Shown in pieces: positions 51,955 to 60,253 of a DNA stretch of 64,000 nt. This DNA comes from Verrucomicrobiota bacterium (lineage in GTDB: Bacteria; Verrucomicrobiota; Verrucomicrobiia; Chthoniobacterales; Chthoniobacteraceae): positions 1 through 64,000 of the forward strand of contig VFJQ01000007.1 in assembly GCA_009885995.1 (NCBI GenBank), read 5' to 3'. The notes under the pieces are model-generated. The model did not search any database and was not told the DNA's origin. It saw only the letters and a list, made by a program, of their open reading frames with translations. Made by a program: the position numbers and the translations under genes. The first letter of the stretch is position 1; each line of letters begins with the position of its first letter.

Positions 51955-52007
51955 CCGCGGCCCTCTGGGCCGCGCCGGTGCCCACACCGCAGAGCGGCGT
52001 GGCTACA
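51950..52007. repeat. three-way-junction palindromic element between convergent genes
   Basis: An outer stem TGTAGCC (51950-51956) with GGCTACA (52001-52007) encloses two further hairpins: GCGGCCC-TCT-GGGCCGC (51957-51973) and CGGTG-CCCA-CACCG (51976-51989). A single-stranded stretch CAGAGCGGCGT closes the junction. The element carries the FGGY kinase stop codon in its left arm and ends one base before the ybaB stop. It may serve as a terminator for both genes or be a dispersed REP-like repeat. Confidence 0.65.
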
Positions 52008-52008
52008 G

Positions 52009-52317
52009 CTAGAAGCCCAGCCCGCCCATGCCCGGCGGCATGAGTTTGCTCATCTCGGCCTGCGACATCGCCTTGCCGTCCTCGATCGCTTTCTTCACCG
52101 CGGTGAGCACGAGGTCTTCGAGAAATTCCACGTCCTCCGGATCGACGACTTCCTTCGCGATCTTGATCGAGAGCACGTCGCCGGCGCCGTTGGCGACCAC
52201 GGTGACTTTGCCGCCACCGGCGGTCGCTTCGACGGTCTTCTCCGCGAGTTTTTCCTGCGCGGCGAGCATCTGCTGCTGCATCTGCTGCGCTTGCTTCATC
52301 ATCTTCTGAATGTTCAT
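52009..52317 (-). CDS. ybaB: YbaB/EbfC nucleoid-associated protein
   Basis: A 102-residue DNA-binding protein. The N-terminal coiled coil [19 protein letters not shown] is followed by the core [25 protein letters not shown] and ends with a Met/Gly-rich tail ([10 protein letters not shown]). It forms tweezer-like dimers on DNA and belongs to the dnaX-ybaB(-recR) locus in most bacteria. It starts seven bases after the dnaX stop on the same strand; recR is not next to it here. Confidence 0.95.
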   Translation of the reverse strand: MNIQKMMKQAQQMQQQMLAAQEKLAEKTVEATAGGGKVTVVANGAGDVLSIKIAKEVVDPEDVEFLEDLVLTAVKKAIEDGKAMSQAEMSKLMPPGMGGLGF

Positions 52318-52324
52318 GGCGTGG

Positions 52325-54028
52325 TTAGGCGGGTTGGATTTCGGCTTTGAAAATTTCGAGAGCTTTGCGGATGAGCGGGTCGTTCTTGAACTCGTCCATC
52401 GGATCCTTCGGCGCCTCCGGCGCAGGCTCCGGTTCGCGCGGCGGCGGCGTGGCGACGAGTCCTTCGCGCTTGGAAAACTTCACGCTCAACGCCTGGCCAG
52501 CGATGTCGGCGAGCAGCGCGTCGAGGAACTTGCGGTTGTTCGGCGCGTCGAGCAGGTCGAGCGACAGCCCGTCGTTTGCATCGATCCCGACGAGGGCGAT
52601 GTCGCCTTTCACTTCGAGCAGCACGGTGCGCTCGATGTTGCTCGCGAGGAGCGGGCGCTCCTTTCGCACACGCTGGATCATGGCGGGCCAGATCGCTGCG
52701 GGATCGACGGGCGCGGCCGGTGTCTCGCGCACGACGGGCGTAGGTGGCGCTTTGGCCTCCACGACCGGCGGCGTCTCGACACGAGGTGCTTCGACGGCAC
52801 GTGGCGGTGGCGCGCTGGGCTGAGGCTGTGGCGGCTTCGCGGGTGCGGGCTTGGCCGGTGCCAGTGCAGGCGTCGCAGGCAATGGCGCGCCGCAGCGCAT
52901 CGCGGCGAGCGTGTCGAGCACTTCGCCGAGCGTGGCGGCGCCGAGCGTCTGGATCGCGCGGATGACGGCGATCTCGAGGTGCATCTTCTTGTTCGGCGCC
53001 CACTTCATCCTCTGCTCGGCCTCGGCGCAGCGCTCGATCAGTTCCAGCAAGCGCGCCATGTCGATGCGCTCCGCTTGCGCCTGCACGGTCGCGAGTGTCT
53101 CGGCACTCAGTTCGTCGCGCAGCGAATCGGCGTCGGCCTTCGACACGAGCAAGGCGCGAAGATGCGAGATGAGATCGCCGAGCAGGCGCGTGAGATCGCG
53201 CCCGGCTTCGGCTTCCTCATGCACCACACGCAGCGCGCCGGATGCGTCGGCGGACAGCAGGTGTTCGCAGAGCTGCGCGACGGTCTGGAGCGAAGTGAAG
53301 CCGAACACGCGCAGCACATCGGGCTCTTCGATCTTGTCGCCGCAGAAGGCGACGAGCTGATCGAGCATCGACTCGGCGTCGCGCATTCCGCCTTCGGCGC
53401 CGCGCGCGATGGCCTCGGCGGCAGCGGACGCGAGGTCGAGTTTCTCTTTCCCCGCGATGTAGAGGAGGTGATCGCGGATGAGCGCGGTCGGGATGCGCTT
53501 GAGATCGAAGCGCTGGCAACGCGACAGGATCGTCGTCGGCACCTTCTGCACATCGGTCGTCGCGAAGACGAAGACGACGTGCGACGGCGGCTCCTCGAGC
53601 GTCTTGAGCAGCGCGTTGAACGACGAGGTCGAGAGCATGTGGACCTCGTCCACGACATAGACCTTATACTTCCCCCCGACTGGGGCGTATTTGACGTTGT
53701 CGATGATGATGTCGCGGACCTTGTCCACGCCGGTGTTCGAGGCGGCGTCGAACTCGAGCACGTTCATCGATCGCCCGTCGGCGATTTCGACGCACGGCGG
53801 ATCTTTGGGATCGAAGTCGGCCTTCGGGCCATCGGTGCAGTTGAGCGCCTTGGCGAGGATGCGCGCGGTCGAGGTCTTTCCGGTGCCGCGCGGGCCGACG
53901 AGGATGTAGGCGTGTGCGAGCCGCTGCTGCGCGATGGCGTTCTTGAGCGTGCGCACGATGTGGTCCTGCCCGACGATTTCGTCGAAGGTCTGAGGCCGAT
54001 ATTTGCGGGCGAACACGGTGTAGCTCAC
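52325..54028 (-). CDS. dnaX: DNA polymerase III subunit gamma/tau
   Basis: A 567-residue clamp-loader subunit. AAA+ module: Walker [11 protein letters not shown] (45-54), Walker [11 protein letters not shown] (123-132), SRC motif [10 protein letters not shown] and the DnaX lid and collar domains to about 370. A Pro/Ala-rich linker (about 390-445) leads to a C-terminal domain that in other DnaX binds DnaB and polymerase alpha. The zinc module normally has four cysteines; here only Cys-64 and Cys-79 remain, and Asp occupies 73 and 76. The start is GTG ([14 protein letters not shown]). The neighbour is ybaB. Confidence 0.95.
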   Translation of the reverse strand: MSYTVFARKYRPQTFDEIVGQDHIVRTLKNAIAQQRLAHAYILVGPRGTGKTSTARILAKALNCTDGPKADFDPKDPPCVEIADGRSMNVLEFDAASNTGVDKVRDIIIDNVKYAPVGGKYKVYVVDEVHMLSTSSFNALLKTLEEPPSHVVFVFATTDVQKVPTTILSRCQRFDLKRIPTALIRDHLLYIAGKEKLDLASAAAEAIARGAEGGMRDAESMLDQLVAFCGDKIEEPDVLRVFGFTSLQTVAQLCEHLLSADASGALRVVHEEAEAGRDLTRLLGDLISHLRALLVSKADADSLRDELSAETLATVQAQAERIDMARLLELIERCAEAEQRMKWAPNKKMHLEIAVIRAIQTLGAATLGEVLDTLAAMRCGAPLPATPALAPAKPAPAKPPQPQPSAPPPRAVEAPRVETPPVVEAKAPPTPVVRETPAAPVDPAAIWPAMIQRVRKERPLLASNIERTVLLEVKGDIALVGIDANDGLSLDLLDAPNNRKFLDALLADIAGQALSVKFSKREGLVATPPPREPEPAPEAPKDPMDEFKNDPLIRKALEIFKAEIQPA

Positions 54029-54126
54029 GAGGCGGAGTTTTGAGTGTGCCCCGACGCGTGTCGAGTGGCGCGCGCGGGAAAATTTTCGTGGACGCTGGCG
54101 CTGCTCGCACCCACAACCGCCCGCGC

Positions 54127-55509
54127 ATGATCGGACACTTGCTCGGCCCCGAAATCCAATCGCTCATCGAAGCGCGGAACTTCTCCGCGCTCCGGGAAGT
54201 GCTCGTGGATTTCACGCCGGCGGATGTGGCGGAGATCATCAACGACGTATCGGAGCAGGACCGCGCGGTGGTCTTCCGCCTGCTGCCGCACGCGCAGGCG
54301 GCGGAGGTGTTCGAGTATCTCGAGTCGGACGCGCAGGAGGCGTTGTTGAAGGGGATGGGGACAGTGGATTCGGCACGCATCCTCAACGAAATGTCGCCGG
54401 ACGATCGCACGGCGCTGCTCGAAGAGTTGCCCGGGGCTGCGGTGGCGCAGTTGCTCCAACTCCTCACGCCGGAGGAGAAGCGGCTCGCGCAGTCGCTGCT
54501 GAATTATCCGGACGGTTCGGTCGGGCGTTTGATGACGCCGGACTTCATCAAGGTCGGCCAGCAGTGGACGATCCGGCAGGTGCTCGATTTCATCCGCGAA
54601 CACGGCCGCGACTCGGAGACGCTGAACGTGATCTACGTGACCGATGCGCAGGGTCATCTCATCGACGACGTGCGCATCCGGGAGTTCCTGCTGCGGCCGC
54701 TCGACACGATCGTGGATGATATTCACGACTCGTCTTTCGTCGCGCTGCACGCGACGGACCCGGCGAGCGATGCGCTCGAGCTTTTCAAGAAATACGATCG
54801 CAACACGCTGCCGGTCGTGGACAGCGAGGGTAAACTGCTCGCCATCGTGACGGTCGATGACATGCTCGACGTGCAGGAAGAGGAGGCGACCGAGGACATC
54901 CAGAAACTCGGCGGCACCGCGGCGCTGGACGAGCCCTACATGGATGCGCCGCTCGCTGAACTGATCAAGAAACGCGCGCCGTGGCTGGTGGTGCTGTTCA
55001 TCGGCGAGATGCTGACGGCGTCGGTGATCGGTTATTTCGAGCACGAGCTTCAGCGCGCGGTGGTGCTGGCGCTGTTCATTCCGCTGATCATCTCCAGCGG
55101 GGGCAATTCGGGCTCGCAAGCCTCCACGCTCGTCATCCGTGCGATGGCGCTCGGCGAAGTGACGCTGGCCGACTGGTGGCGTGTGCTGCGGCGCGAGATC
55201 GCGTCCGGCTTGATCCTCGGGGCCATCCTCGGGGTGCTCGGCCTGGTCCGCGTGGTAGTGTCCGGTCACTTCGCGCCGCAGACTTACGGCGCGCACGCGA
55301 CGCTGATCGGTGCGACGCTCGGCGTGACGATCGCGTCCGTCGTGCTGTGGGGATCGCTCTGCGGTTCGATGCTCCCGCTCATCCTGCGCCGCCTCGGCAT
55401 CGACCCGGCGACTTCCAGCGCGCCCTTTGTGGCGACGCTCGTCGATGTGACCGGGTTGCTGATCTACTTCAGCGCAGCGGTGCTGATCCTGCGCGGGACG
55501 GTGCTCTGA
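54127..55509 (+). CDS. mgtE: MgtE-type magnesium transporter
   Basis: A 460-residue Mg2+ channel/transporter. The N-terminal superhelical domain (DFTPADVAEIINDV, repeats of helices to residue 130) is followed by two CBS domains (GRLMTPDFIKV and DDIHDSSFVALHATDPASDALELF) and a connecting helix, then five membrane segments beginning RAPWLVVLFIGEML. The conserved pore Asn and Gly appear in SSGGNSGSQAST, and the last helix pair ends LVDVTGLLIYFSAAVL. The ATG at 54127 (MIGHLLGPEIQSLI) fits the family; upstream in-frame codons would overlap dnaX. It is divergent from dnaX and convergent with gspG nine bases away. Confidence 0.95.
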   Translation: MIGHLLGPEIQSLIEARNFSALREVLVDFTPADVAEIINDVSEQDRAVVFRLLPHAQAAEVFEYLESDAQEALLKGMGTVDSARILNEMSPDDRTALLEELPGAAVAQLLQLLTPEEKRLAQSLLNYPDGSVGRLMTPDFIKVGQQWTIRQVLDFIREHGRDSETLNVIYVTDAQGHLIDDVRIREFLLRPLDTIVDDIHDSSFVALHATDPASDALELFKKYDRNTLPVVDSEGKLLAIVTVDDMLDVQEEEATEDIQKLGGTAALDEPYMDAPLAELIKKRAPWLVVLFIGEMLTASVIGYFEHELQRAVVLALFIPLIISSGGNSGSQASTLVIRAMALGEVTLADWWRVLRREIASGLILGAILGVLGLVRVVVSGHFAPQTYGAHATLIGATLGVTIASVVLWGSLCGSMLPLILRRLGIDPATSSAPFVATLVDVTGLLIYFSAAVLILRGTVL

Positions 55510-55518
55510 CGCGGCGCG

Positions 55519-55935
55519 TCAGGGGTAAATGTCGTCTTCGGTGTTCGGCTTGCCGTCCCTGCCGGTCGAGAAGAGGTCGAAACCGTCGGGGTTTTTGCGG
55601 CCCGGGTTCGCGAATTGGAACTCGTGTCCCCACGGGTCGCGCGGCACTTCCGGAAGCACCTTCTTCCAGTTGAGCGGGCGCGGCTCGGATTCCGGGCGAC
55701 TCACGAGCGCCTTGAGCCCCTGCTCTCCGGACGGGAAGTGGCCCGCGTTCATCCGGTAGGTCACGAGGTTCATCTTGATGGTGTTCATGTTCGCGCGGGC
55801 GGCGACTTCGCTGCCCTGGTCGAGGACATCCATCTGGTTATAGACGAGCAGACCGGCGAGGAGCGCGATGATCGCGACGACCAGCATGATTTCCATCAGG
55901 GTGAAGGCGGCGCGGAGAGTGGTGCGGAGTTTCAT
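55519..55935 (-). CDS. gspG: type II secretion major pseudopilin GspG
   Basis: A 138-residue pseudopilin. The type III signal is AAFTLMEIMLVVAIIALLAG: the prepilin peptidase cleaves before Phe-11, Glu is at +5, but the usual Gly at -1 is Ala. The globular part has RANMNTIKMNLVTYRMNAGHFPSGEQGLKAL and the family C-terminus WGHEFQFANPG with an Asp/Gly-rich calcium-binding loop (FDLFSTGRDGKPNTEDD). It is the last gene of the gspF-hypothetical-gspG unit. Confidence 0.93.
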   Translation of the reverse strand: MKLRTTLRAAFTLMEIMLVVAIIALLAGLLVYNQMDVLDQGSEVAARANMNTIKMNLVTYRMNAGHFPSGEQGLKALVSRPESEPRPLNWKKVLPEVPRDPWGHEFQFANPGRKNPDGFDLFSTGRDGKPNTEDDIYP

Positions 55936-55942
55936 AGGGTGA

Positions 55943-56965
55943 TCAGGGTTTGAAGTCGTAGTCGAAGACAGCGGAGGGATGCTTTAGTTCGATCTCGACA
56001 GCACGAATGACGATGGGGTTGGTGTCTTCGGCAACGCGCAAAACGATGTTGTTCAACCCGCCGACCAGCATCGGGCCGGGCACGATGACCTGCGCGCGCA
56101 GCCAGCCCGTGTAGCGGAAGCGCAGACCCTTCTCGAGCGGGTGCGACGCTCCGCGGAAGCCCGGGTCGGCGAGATCGGGGAAGGTGATGCTCGCGGTGCC
56201 GAGCGGCTGGCCATTGATGAATGCTTGTGGCAGTGCGGTCGGGCTGGCGCCGAGGATTTCAAAGGTCACCGCGGCGAGCAGCGGCGGCGTGTCGAGCGAG
56301 AATTCGTAGGCGGCGTCGGTGCCCCGTGCGGGATCGAGCGTGAGCGGCTCGGCGTCGAGCGTGGCGCGAACGCGGCCGTAGAGAAGCTTGTCGTCTTCCG
56401 AGGTCGCAGTCCGGCCGGGCGCGCCGAACGGATCCACTAGGTTTTCGGGTGCGGCGAAATCGAGTGCGTGCCAGACGGACTCGCGCCGGAGCGCCGTGAT
56501 GAACGCTCCGCGCACCGTTTTCCCGTCGCCCGGCACGTCCACGTCGAGGTAGTCGAGAGCACCTGCGGGGACGACGAGTGTCTCCGAGGTTTCCACGCCC
56601 AAGCCCTGGCCCAGCGGACCCGCCACGAAGGGTTGCGAGCCGGTCTCCGTCCAGCCGGTGATGCTCGGCCCGGCGTTGGGGAGATCGTGGAAGAACAAGC
56701 GGAGCTGGAGATCGTCGCCCAAGCCGGCGAGGTGGCGGAAGCGAATGCGGTAGATCGAGTTCCCGCTCACTCCACTGACGCGTTGCACGGATTCGACCCA
56801 GATCGGCAGGCCGGCCTTCCGAGCGGAGGCATCCGTGAGTGCGCGGAAATCCAGCCACGTCGTGAACGGTGTGGGCTGCACCTTCAACTCCTGCCCGCGG
56901 ACCCACGGCGTCGCGAAGAGGATCGCGAAGAGGAGGCGGACGATGAGGGTGCGCGAGAAGGACAT
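55943..56965 (-). CDS. secreted beta-rich protein of unknown function in the gsp cluster
   Basis: A 340-residue protein with a signal peptide (MSFSRTLIVRLLFAILFATPWVRG) that I do not recognise. The mature part looks mainly beta-sheet: repeated short strands with Gly/Asp turns (GVSGNSIYRIRFRHLAG, LVVPAGALDYLDVDVPGDG, GLNNIVLRVAEDTNPIVIRAVEIEL), compatible with one or two carbohydrate-binding-like sandwiches. It lies between gspF and gspG, seven bases before gspG, so it may be a substrate or an accessory of the secretion system. The start is the ATG before the signal peptide. Confidence 0.75.
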   Translation of the reverse strand: MSFSRTLIVRLLFAILFATPWVRGQELKVQPTPFTTWLDFRALTDASARKAGLPIWVESVQRVSGVSGNSIYRIRFRHLAGLGDDLQLRLFFHDLPNAGPSITGWTETGSQPFVAGPLGQGLGVETSETLVVPAGALDYLDVDVPGDGKTVRGAFITALRRESVWHALDFAAPENLVDPFGAPGRTATSEDDKLLYGRVRATLDAEPLTLDPARGTDAAYEFSLDTPPLLAAVTFEILGASPTALPQAFINGQPLGTASITFPDLADPGFRGASHPLEKGLRFRYTGWLRAQVIVPGPMLVGGLNNIVLRVAEDTNPIVIRAVEIELKHPSAVFDYDFKP

Positions 56966-57039
56966 GCGGCGGCGAGTGAAGTGGCTGGACCGGGGCGATT
57001 CGCAAGTGAAAACGCGGCGACGAACCGCGGAATCACGCA

Positions 57040-58308
57040 TCAGTGGATGCGGCTGCGCAGGCCAGTCGTCATGCCGAAGACGGCGCTGAGAATCGCATAA
57101 ACGACGAGGCCGACGATCGCCGCCATGCCGAGCAGGATGAGCGGCTGGATGAGCGTCGAGACGATTCTCACCTGCTTGTCGAGTTCGCGTTCGTAGATGT
57201 CGGCGACGCTGTGCATCGTGGCACCGAAGCGGCCGGCTTGTTCGCCGACCGCCATCATGTCCACGTAGAGTTCAGGGAAGATTTTGTGTTCATCCGCGGC
57301 CGCCGAGAGCGTGGCGCCATCCATGACTGCGGCGCGGATGGCGATCATCTTTTGCCGGATGAACTCGTTGCCGGAGCTTTCCTCGAGCAACTCGAGAGCG
57401 CGGAGCAGCGTGACGCCATTGTCCATCAGCGTGGCGAGCGTGCGGGCAAACTGCGCGTAATACCGGTAGCGGAGCAGGATGCTGATCAGCGGGACCTTCC
57501 ATACAAAGGCGTCCCAAGCGCGGCGGCCTTCGCGGGAGCGAGTGCCGACCTGGAACAGCGCGCGCGCTCCGATCACGACGAGGATTCCCGCCCACCAGTA
57601 GTGGGTGATGGCGTGGTTCACACCGAGGAGGATTTTCGTGGCCTTCGGCAGTTCCTGGCCGGTCTTGACGAAAAAGCCCGTGAGCTGCGGCACGACGACG
57701 ACCATGAAAACGCCGATGAGGATCGAGCCCGCGAAGACGAGAATGGCGGGATAGACGAGGGCCTGCTGCACACGGTCGCGCAGCGATTTCACATCGGCGA
57801 GGTAGGTCACCAGCCGGCGCATGATCTCTGCGAGCGCGCCGGACGCTTCGCCCGCCGCGATCATGTTCACGTAGAGTGGCGTGAAGATTTTTGGATACTC
57901 CCGCAGCGCCTGCGAGAGGCTGCGGCCATCGACGAGCGCCTGGTGCAGCGCGCGGGAAATGCCGTGGAGCTTTGGGTGCTTCATGCGTTTCACGAGGACG
58001 CCGAGCGCTTCATCGAGCGTCATCCCGGAGGTGAGCAAGTGGCCGAGTTGCTCGGTGAAAAGGTGGAGCTGGCCGTGGGAGAGCTTCTGCACGGTCCCGG
58101 CGGCCGCCGGGCGCCGATCGACTGCCGGGGACGTTTCCTCCTTCTTGCCCGGCTTGCTCTCCGCCGCGGTGCTGATCGGTTCGATCTTGATCGGAAAACC
58201 TTTCTCCTTTTCAACCTGCCGGATCGCCGCCGCCCGGTCGTTGCACGTGATCACGCCATCGAGCAGCTTCCCATCCGAGCCTTTGGCGACGTAGCGAAAC
58301 TGCGGCAT
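57040..58308 (-). CDS. gspF: type II secretion/type IV pilus inner-membrane protein GspF
   Basis: A 422-residue platform protein. Two GspF domains each of about 120 residues carry FTEQLGHLLTSGMTLDEALGVL and FARTLATLMDNGVTLLRALELL, and three membrane segments are seen (IGVFMVVVVPQLTGFF and, at the end, LILLGMAAIVGLVVYAILSAVFG). The N-terminal 60 residues form the typical PilC-like head. It interacts with the ATPase GspE, whose gene is not in the window. It begins the gspF-hypothetical-gspG unit, 74 bases upstream of the hypothetical gene. Confidence 0.94.
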   Translation of the reverse strand: MPQFRYVAKGSDGKLLDGVITCNDRAAAIRQVEKEKGFPIKIEPISTAAESKPGKKEETSPAVDRRPAAAGTVQKLSHGQLHLFTEQLGHLLTSGMTLDEALGVLVKRMKHPKLHGISRALHQALVDGRSLSQALREYPKIFTPLYVNMIAAGEASGALAEIMRRLVTYLADVKSLRDRVQQALVYPAILVFAGSILIGVFMVVVVPQLTGFFVKTGQELPKATKILLGVNHAITHYWWAGILVVIGARALFQVGTRSREGRRAWDAFVWKVPLISILLRYRYYAQFARTLATLMDNGVTLLRALELLEESSGNEFIRQKMIAIRAAVMDGATLSAAADEHKIFPELYVDMMAVGEQAGRFGATMHSVADIYERELDKQVRIVSTLIQPLILLGMAAIVGLVVYAILSAVFGMTTGLRSRIH

Positions 58309-58335
58309 GGCGCGGAAGCTAGGGCCCGAAATGCG

Positions 58336-58361
58336 AAAGGCAAGCCGGGCGGCTTGCCTTT
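58336..58361. terminator. hairpin terminator between PEP-CTERM and gspF genes
   Basis: AAAGGCAAGCC (58336-58346) pairs with GGCTTGCCTTT (58351-58361): a perfect 11-bp stem with a 4-base loop. It lies 25 bases after the PEP-CTERM stop on the minus strand and before the gspF start region. Confidence 0.8.
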
Positions 58362-58386
58362 CACGAAAGATGGGTGTCCTCGGAGA

Positions 58387-59058
58387 CTATCGACGACGGC
58401 GAGCCAGTGCCAGCAGGCCGAAACTAAGCATCAGTCCGGTGGAGGGCTCCGGAATGGCGACCAAGCCGAAGTGCGTGTTTCCGCCGTCGCCAGTCGCAGT
58501 GGTCGGGAAGATACCTTTGATCAAGTATGCTGGAGCCACTTGCGGCGTAGCCCCTAACTGATTGATATCCATGATCAAACTGCCCGGCGCCCCTGGGTCC
58601 GGATCGGTAGGCAAACGCCATGCGCTGGTATTAAGGGTCATCAGGGCGAAATGGGTCGCCGTGTCTCTGCTATTTTGAGGGTTGGCGGTATTAAGGGTGG
58701 ATTTGAAAGCCCAAACGTAAAGCAATTGATTTCCGAGCGCATTTTGGCTGGCCCGTGTATCAATGTCAAAGACATTGCCCGTGTAACCGTCCGCTCCTGA
58801 AACGGCAGCGTTTCCGATCCGGGTGGTGCTAAGTGTCTGGAAGTGCTGCGTGAGATAGAACAAGTCGTTGGAGTTCGCCTCGACCGTCGCCAAGGGCACG
58901 TCGAAAACGCCGATCTGAACCAAGCTGTTGTCCTCCAGCATCACGCCTTCCGAGAGGGCGAATCCGACGTCAATCTGAGCGCCCCAAGTGATGGTGGCTG
59001 CCTTGAGTGGAGCGGCGCATGCCAGGGCGCAGCCGAGAAGAGCAATCTTTCGATTCAC
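58387..59058 (-). CDS. PEP-CTERM sorted secreted protein
   Basis: A 223-residue exported protein with a signal peptide (MNRKIALLGCALACAAPLKAA) and a C-terminal PEP-CTERM anchor: IPEPSTGLMLSFGLLALARRRR contains the PEP motif, a hydrophobic stretch and an Arg cluster. Such signals are processed by an exosortase and are linked to exopolysaccharide production; no exosortase is visible in the window. The middle is beta-rich with no recognised domain. The start is GTG. It lies 27 bases after the TIGR02597-like gene on the same strand. Confidence 0.85.
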   Translation of the reverse strand: MNRKIALLGCALACAAPLKAATITWGAQIDVGFALSEGVMLEDNSLVQIGVFDVPLATVEANSNDLFYLTQHFQTLSTTRIGNAAVSGADGYTGNVFDIDTRASQNALGNQLLYVWAFKSTLNTANPQNSRDTATHFALMTLNTSAWRLPTDPDPGAPGSLIMDINQLGATPQVAPAYLIKGIFPTTATGDGGNTHFGLVAIPEPSTGLMLSFGLLALARRRR

Positions 59059-59085
59059 AGGTTTCTGGGAGGTTAAGAGTTTAGA

Positions 59086-60117
59086 TTAAAGGGTAGTCGG
59101 GTGCTGGGGAATGACCCAATTGAACGCCGCATTCTTTCGCACCACGAGAACGGCGGAGCCGACGGGAATCGAAGCGGCGCTTTCGTCAACCGAAGTGCTC
59201 GCGGTGCTCCTCCAGCCAGTCCCGCCCAAGCCGGAGGTCTTATAGTAGTAAGTGTTGTATCCGATGCCGTTCCACAGAAGCAACTGATCGGCCGTCGTAA
59301 GAGTGCCGCCGAGAAGACCCGTGGAAGAATTTCCGGTGTAAATTCCGGAAGTCGCAAGCGTCATCGGCGCCGCATACGGGTTGGTCACGATGTTCAGGCC
59401 GGTAGAAATCGGATACGAACTCTGGCCGGTCTTCACGGCCCCCGCCAAAACCACCGGAACAACTGTGGCAGCCTTGCGGGAGATGACGAAACCGTCATCG
59501 GGATAGATGGGTCTGTGCTGTTCATCAACTGACGTGCTCGCCGTGGAGCGCCAGCCCGTGCCGCCGAGGCCCGACGTCTTGTAATAATAGATGTTGTAGC
59601 CGGCACCGGTGTAGATGGAGATCGAGTCAGCCGTAGTCAAGGTTCCGCCGGTGAGGCCGGCCGAGTTGGTCGGGCCAAAAATGGTGCCGAGTGTCCAGTG
59701 CTTCCGAATCTTGAAGGTGTCTCCCGCTGCGACGGAACCCGCGAGGCTTTGCACTAGGTTGATCTGCATTCCCACAACGCTCAAGATATCGTAGGTCGTT
59801 CCTGCTGCCGCACCCGAGCTAATCTCGACGAAATACGGCGCCGACGCCGAAACCACGATGCCATATCCGGACGGAGCTTCGTTATCAATGAGCGAGGTGC
59901 CGCCCGCGGTTTCAGCGCTGCCTTGATACTCGACGGTCTGCGTGAGGCCGAGCGCATTGAACGACAGTGCCGCGTTGGTTCCAGTTCCAGCAGCGACGTT
60001 CATCGTCACAAACCCCACGGGGTCAGTCGTGGCGGTGGTCTGGGAGAGTGAAATGCTGCTGGCGGCGACAAGAATCGAGGCAGCAAGAATAATGGAGTTC
60101 GGGGTGGAGAGCTTCAT
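59086..60117 (-). CDS. TIGR02597-like secreted repeat protein
   Basis: A 343-residue exported protein of a family found mainly in Verrucomicrobiota. The signal peptide is followed by TTDPVGFVTMN, the family hallmark. The body consists of two similar halves of a domain with GLTGGTLTTAD/GLLGGTLTTAD and an identical segment GLGGTGWRSTASTSVDE near residues 176-198 and 290-312. The DNA of the two halves differs at many third positions, so identity is kept by selection. It has no membrane segment and no enzymatic motifs. The start ATG is that of the signal peptide, and it precedes the PEP-CTERM gene in the same orientation. Confidence 0.85.
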   Translation of the reverse strand: MKLSTPNSIILAASILVAASSISLSQTTATTDPVGFVTMNVAAGTGTNAALSFNALGLTQTVEYQGSAETAGGTSLIDNEAPSGYGIVVSASAPYFVEISSGAAAGTTYDILSVVGMQINLVQSLAGSVAAGDTFKIRKHWTLGTIFGPTNSAGLTGGTLTTADSISIYTGAGYNIYYYKTSGLGGTGWRSTASTSVDEQHRPIYPDDGFVISRKAATVVPVVLAGAVKTGQSSYPISTGLNIVTNPYAAPMTLATSGIYTGNSSTGLLGGTLTTADQLLLWNGIGYNTYYYKTSGLGGTGWRSTASTSVDESAASIPVGSAVLVVRKNAAFNWVIPQHPTTL

Positions 60118-60206
60118 AGCGTGGTGTTTAGCGGAGGTTTGTGGGAGCGCAAGGGGGAATCTGCGGAGTTTTGTCACGAATTTGTAAATCGACGGTTCAA
60201 CCCTTT

Positions 60207-60235
60207 TATACAACATCGCGCATCTCTTGTTTCAA
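60207..60235 (-). promoter_or_regulatory. candidate promoter for the TIGR02597-like gene
   Basis: On the minus strand TTGAAA (60230-60235) is followed after 17 bases by TGTATA (60207-60212), which is part of a TATAAA-like run. It is 90 bases upstream of the start codon of the TIGR02597-like gene, inside the 136-base gap after the response-regulator gene. The -10 match is weak. Confidence 0.4.
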
Positions 60236-60253
60236 TGGTTTTCGTTGGTCCAT

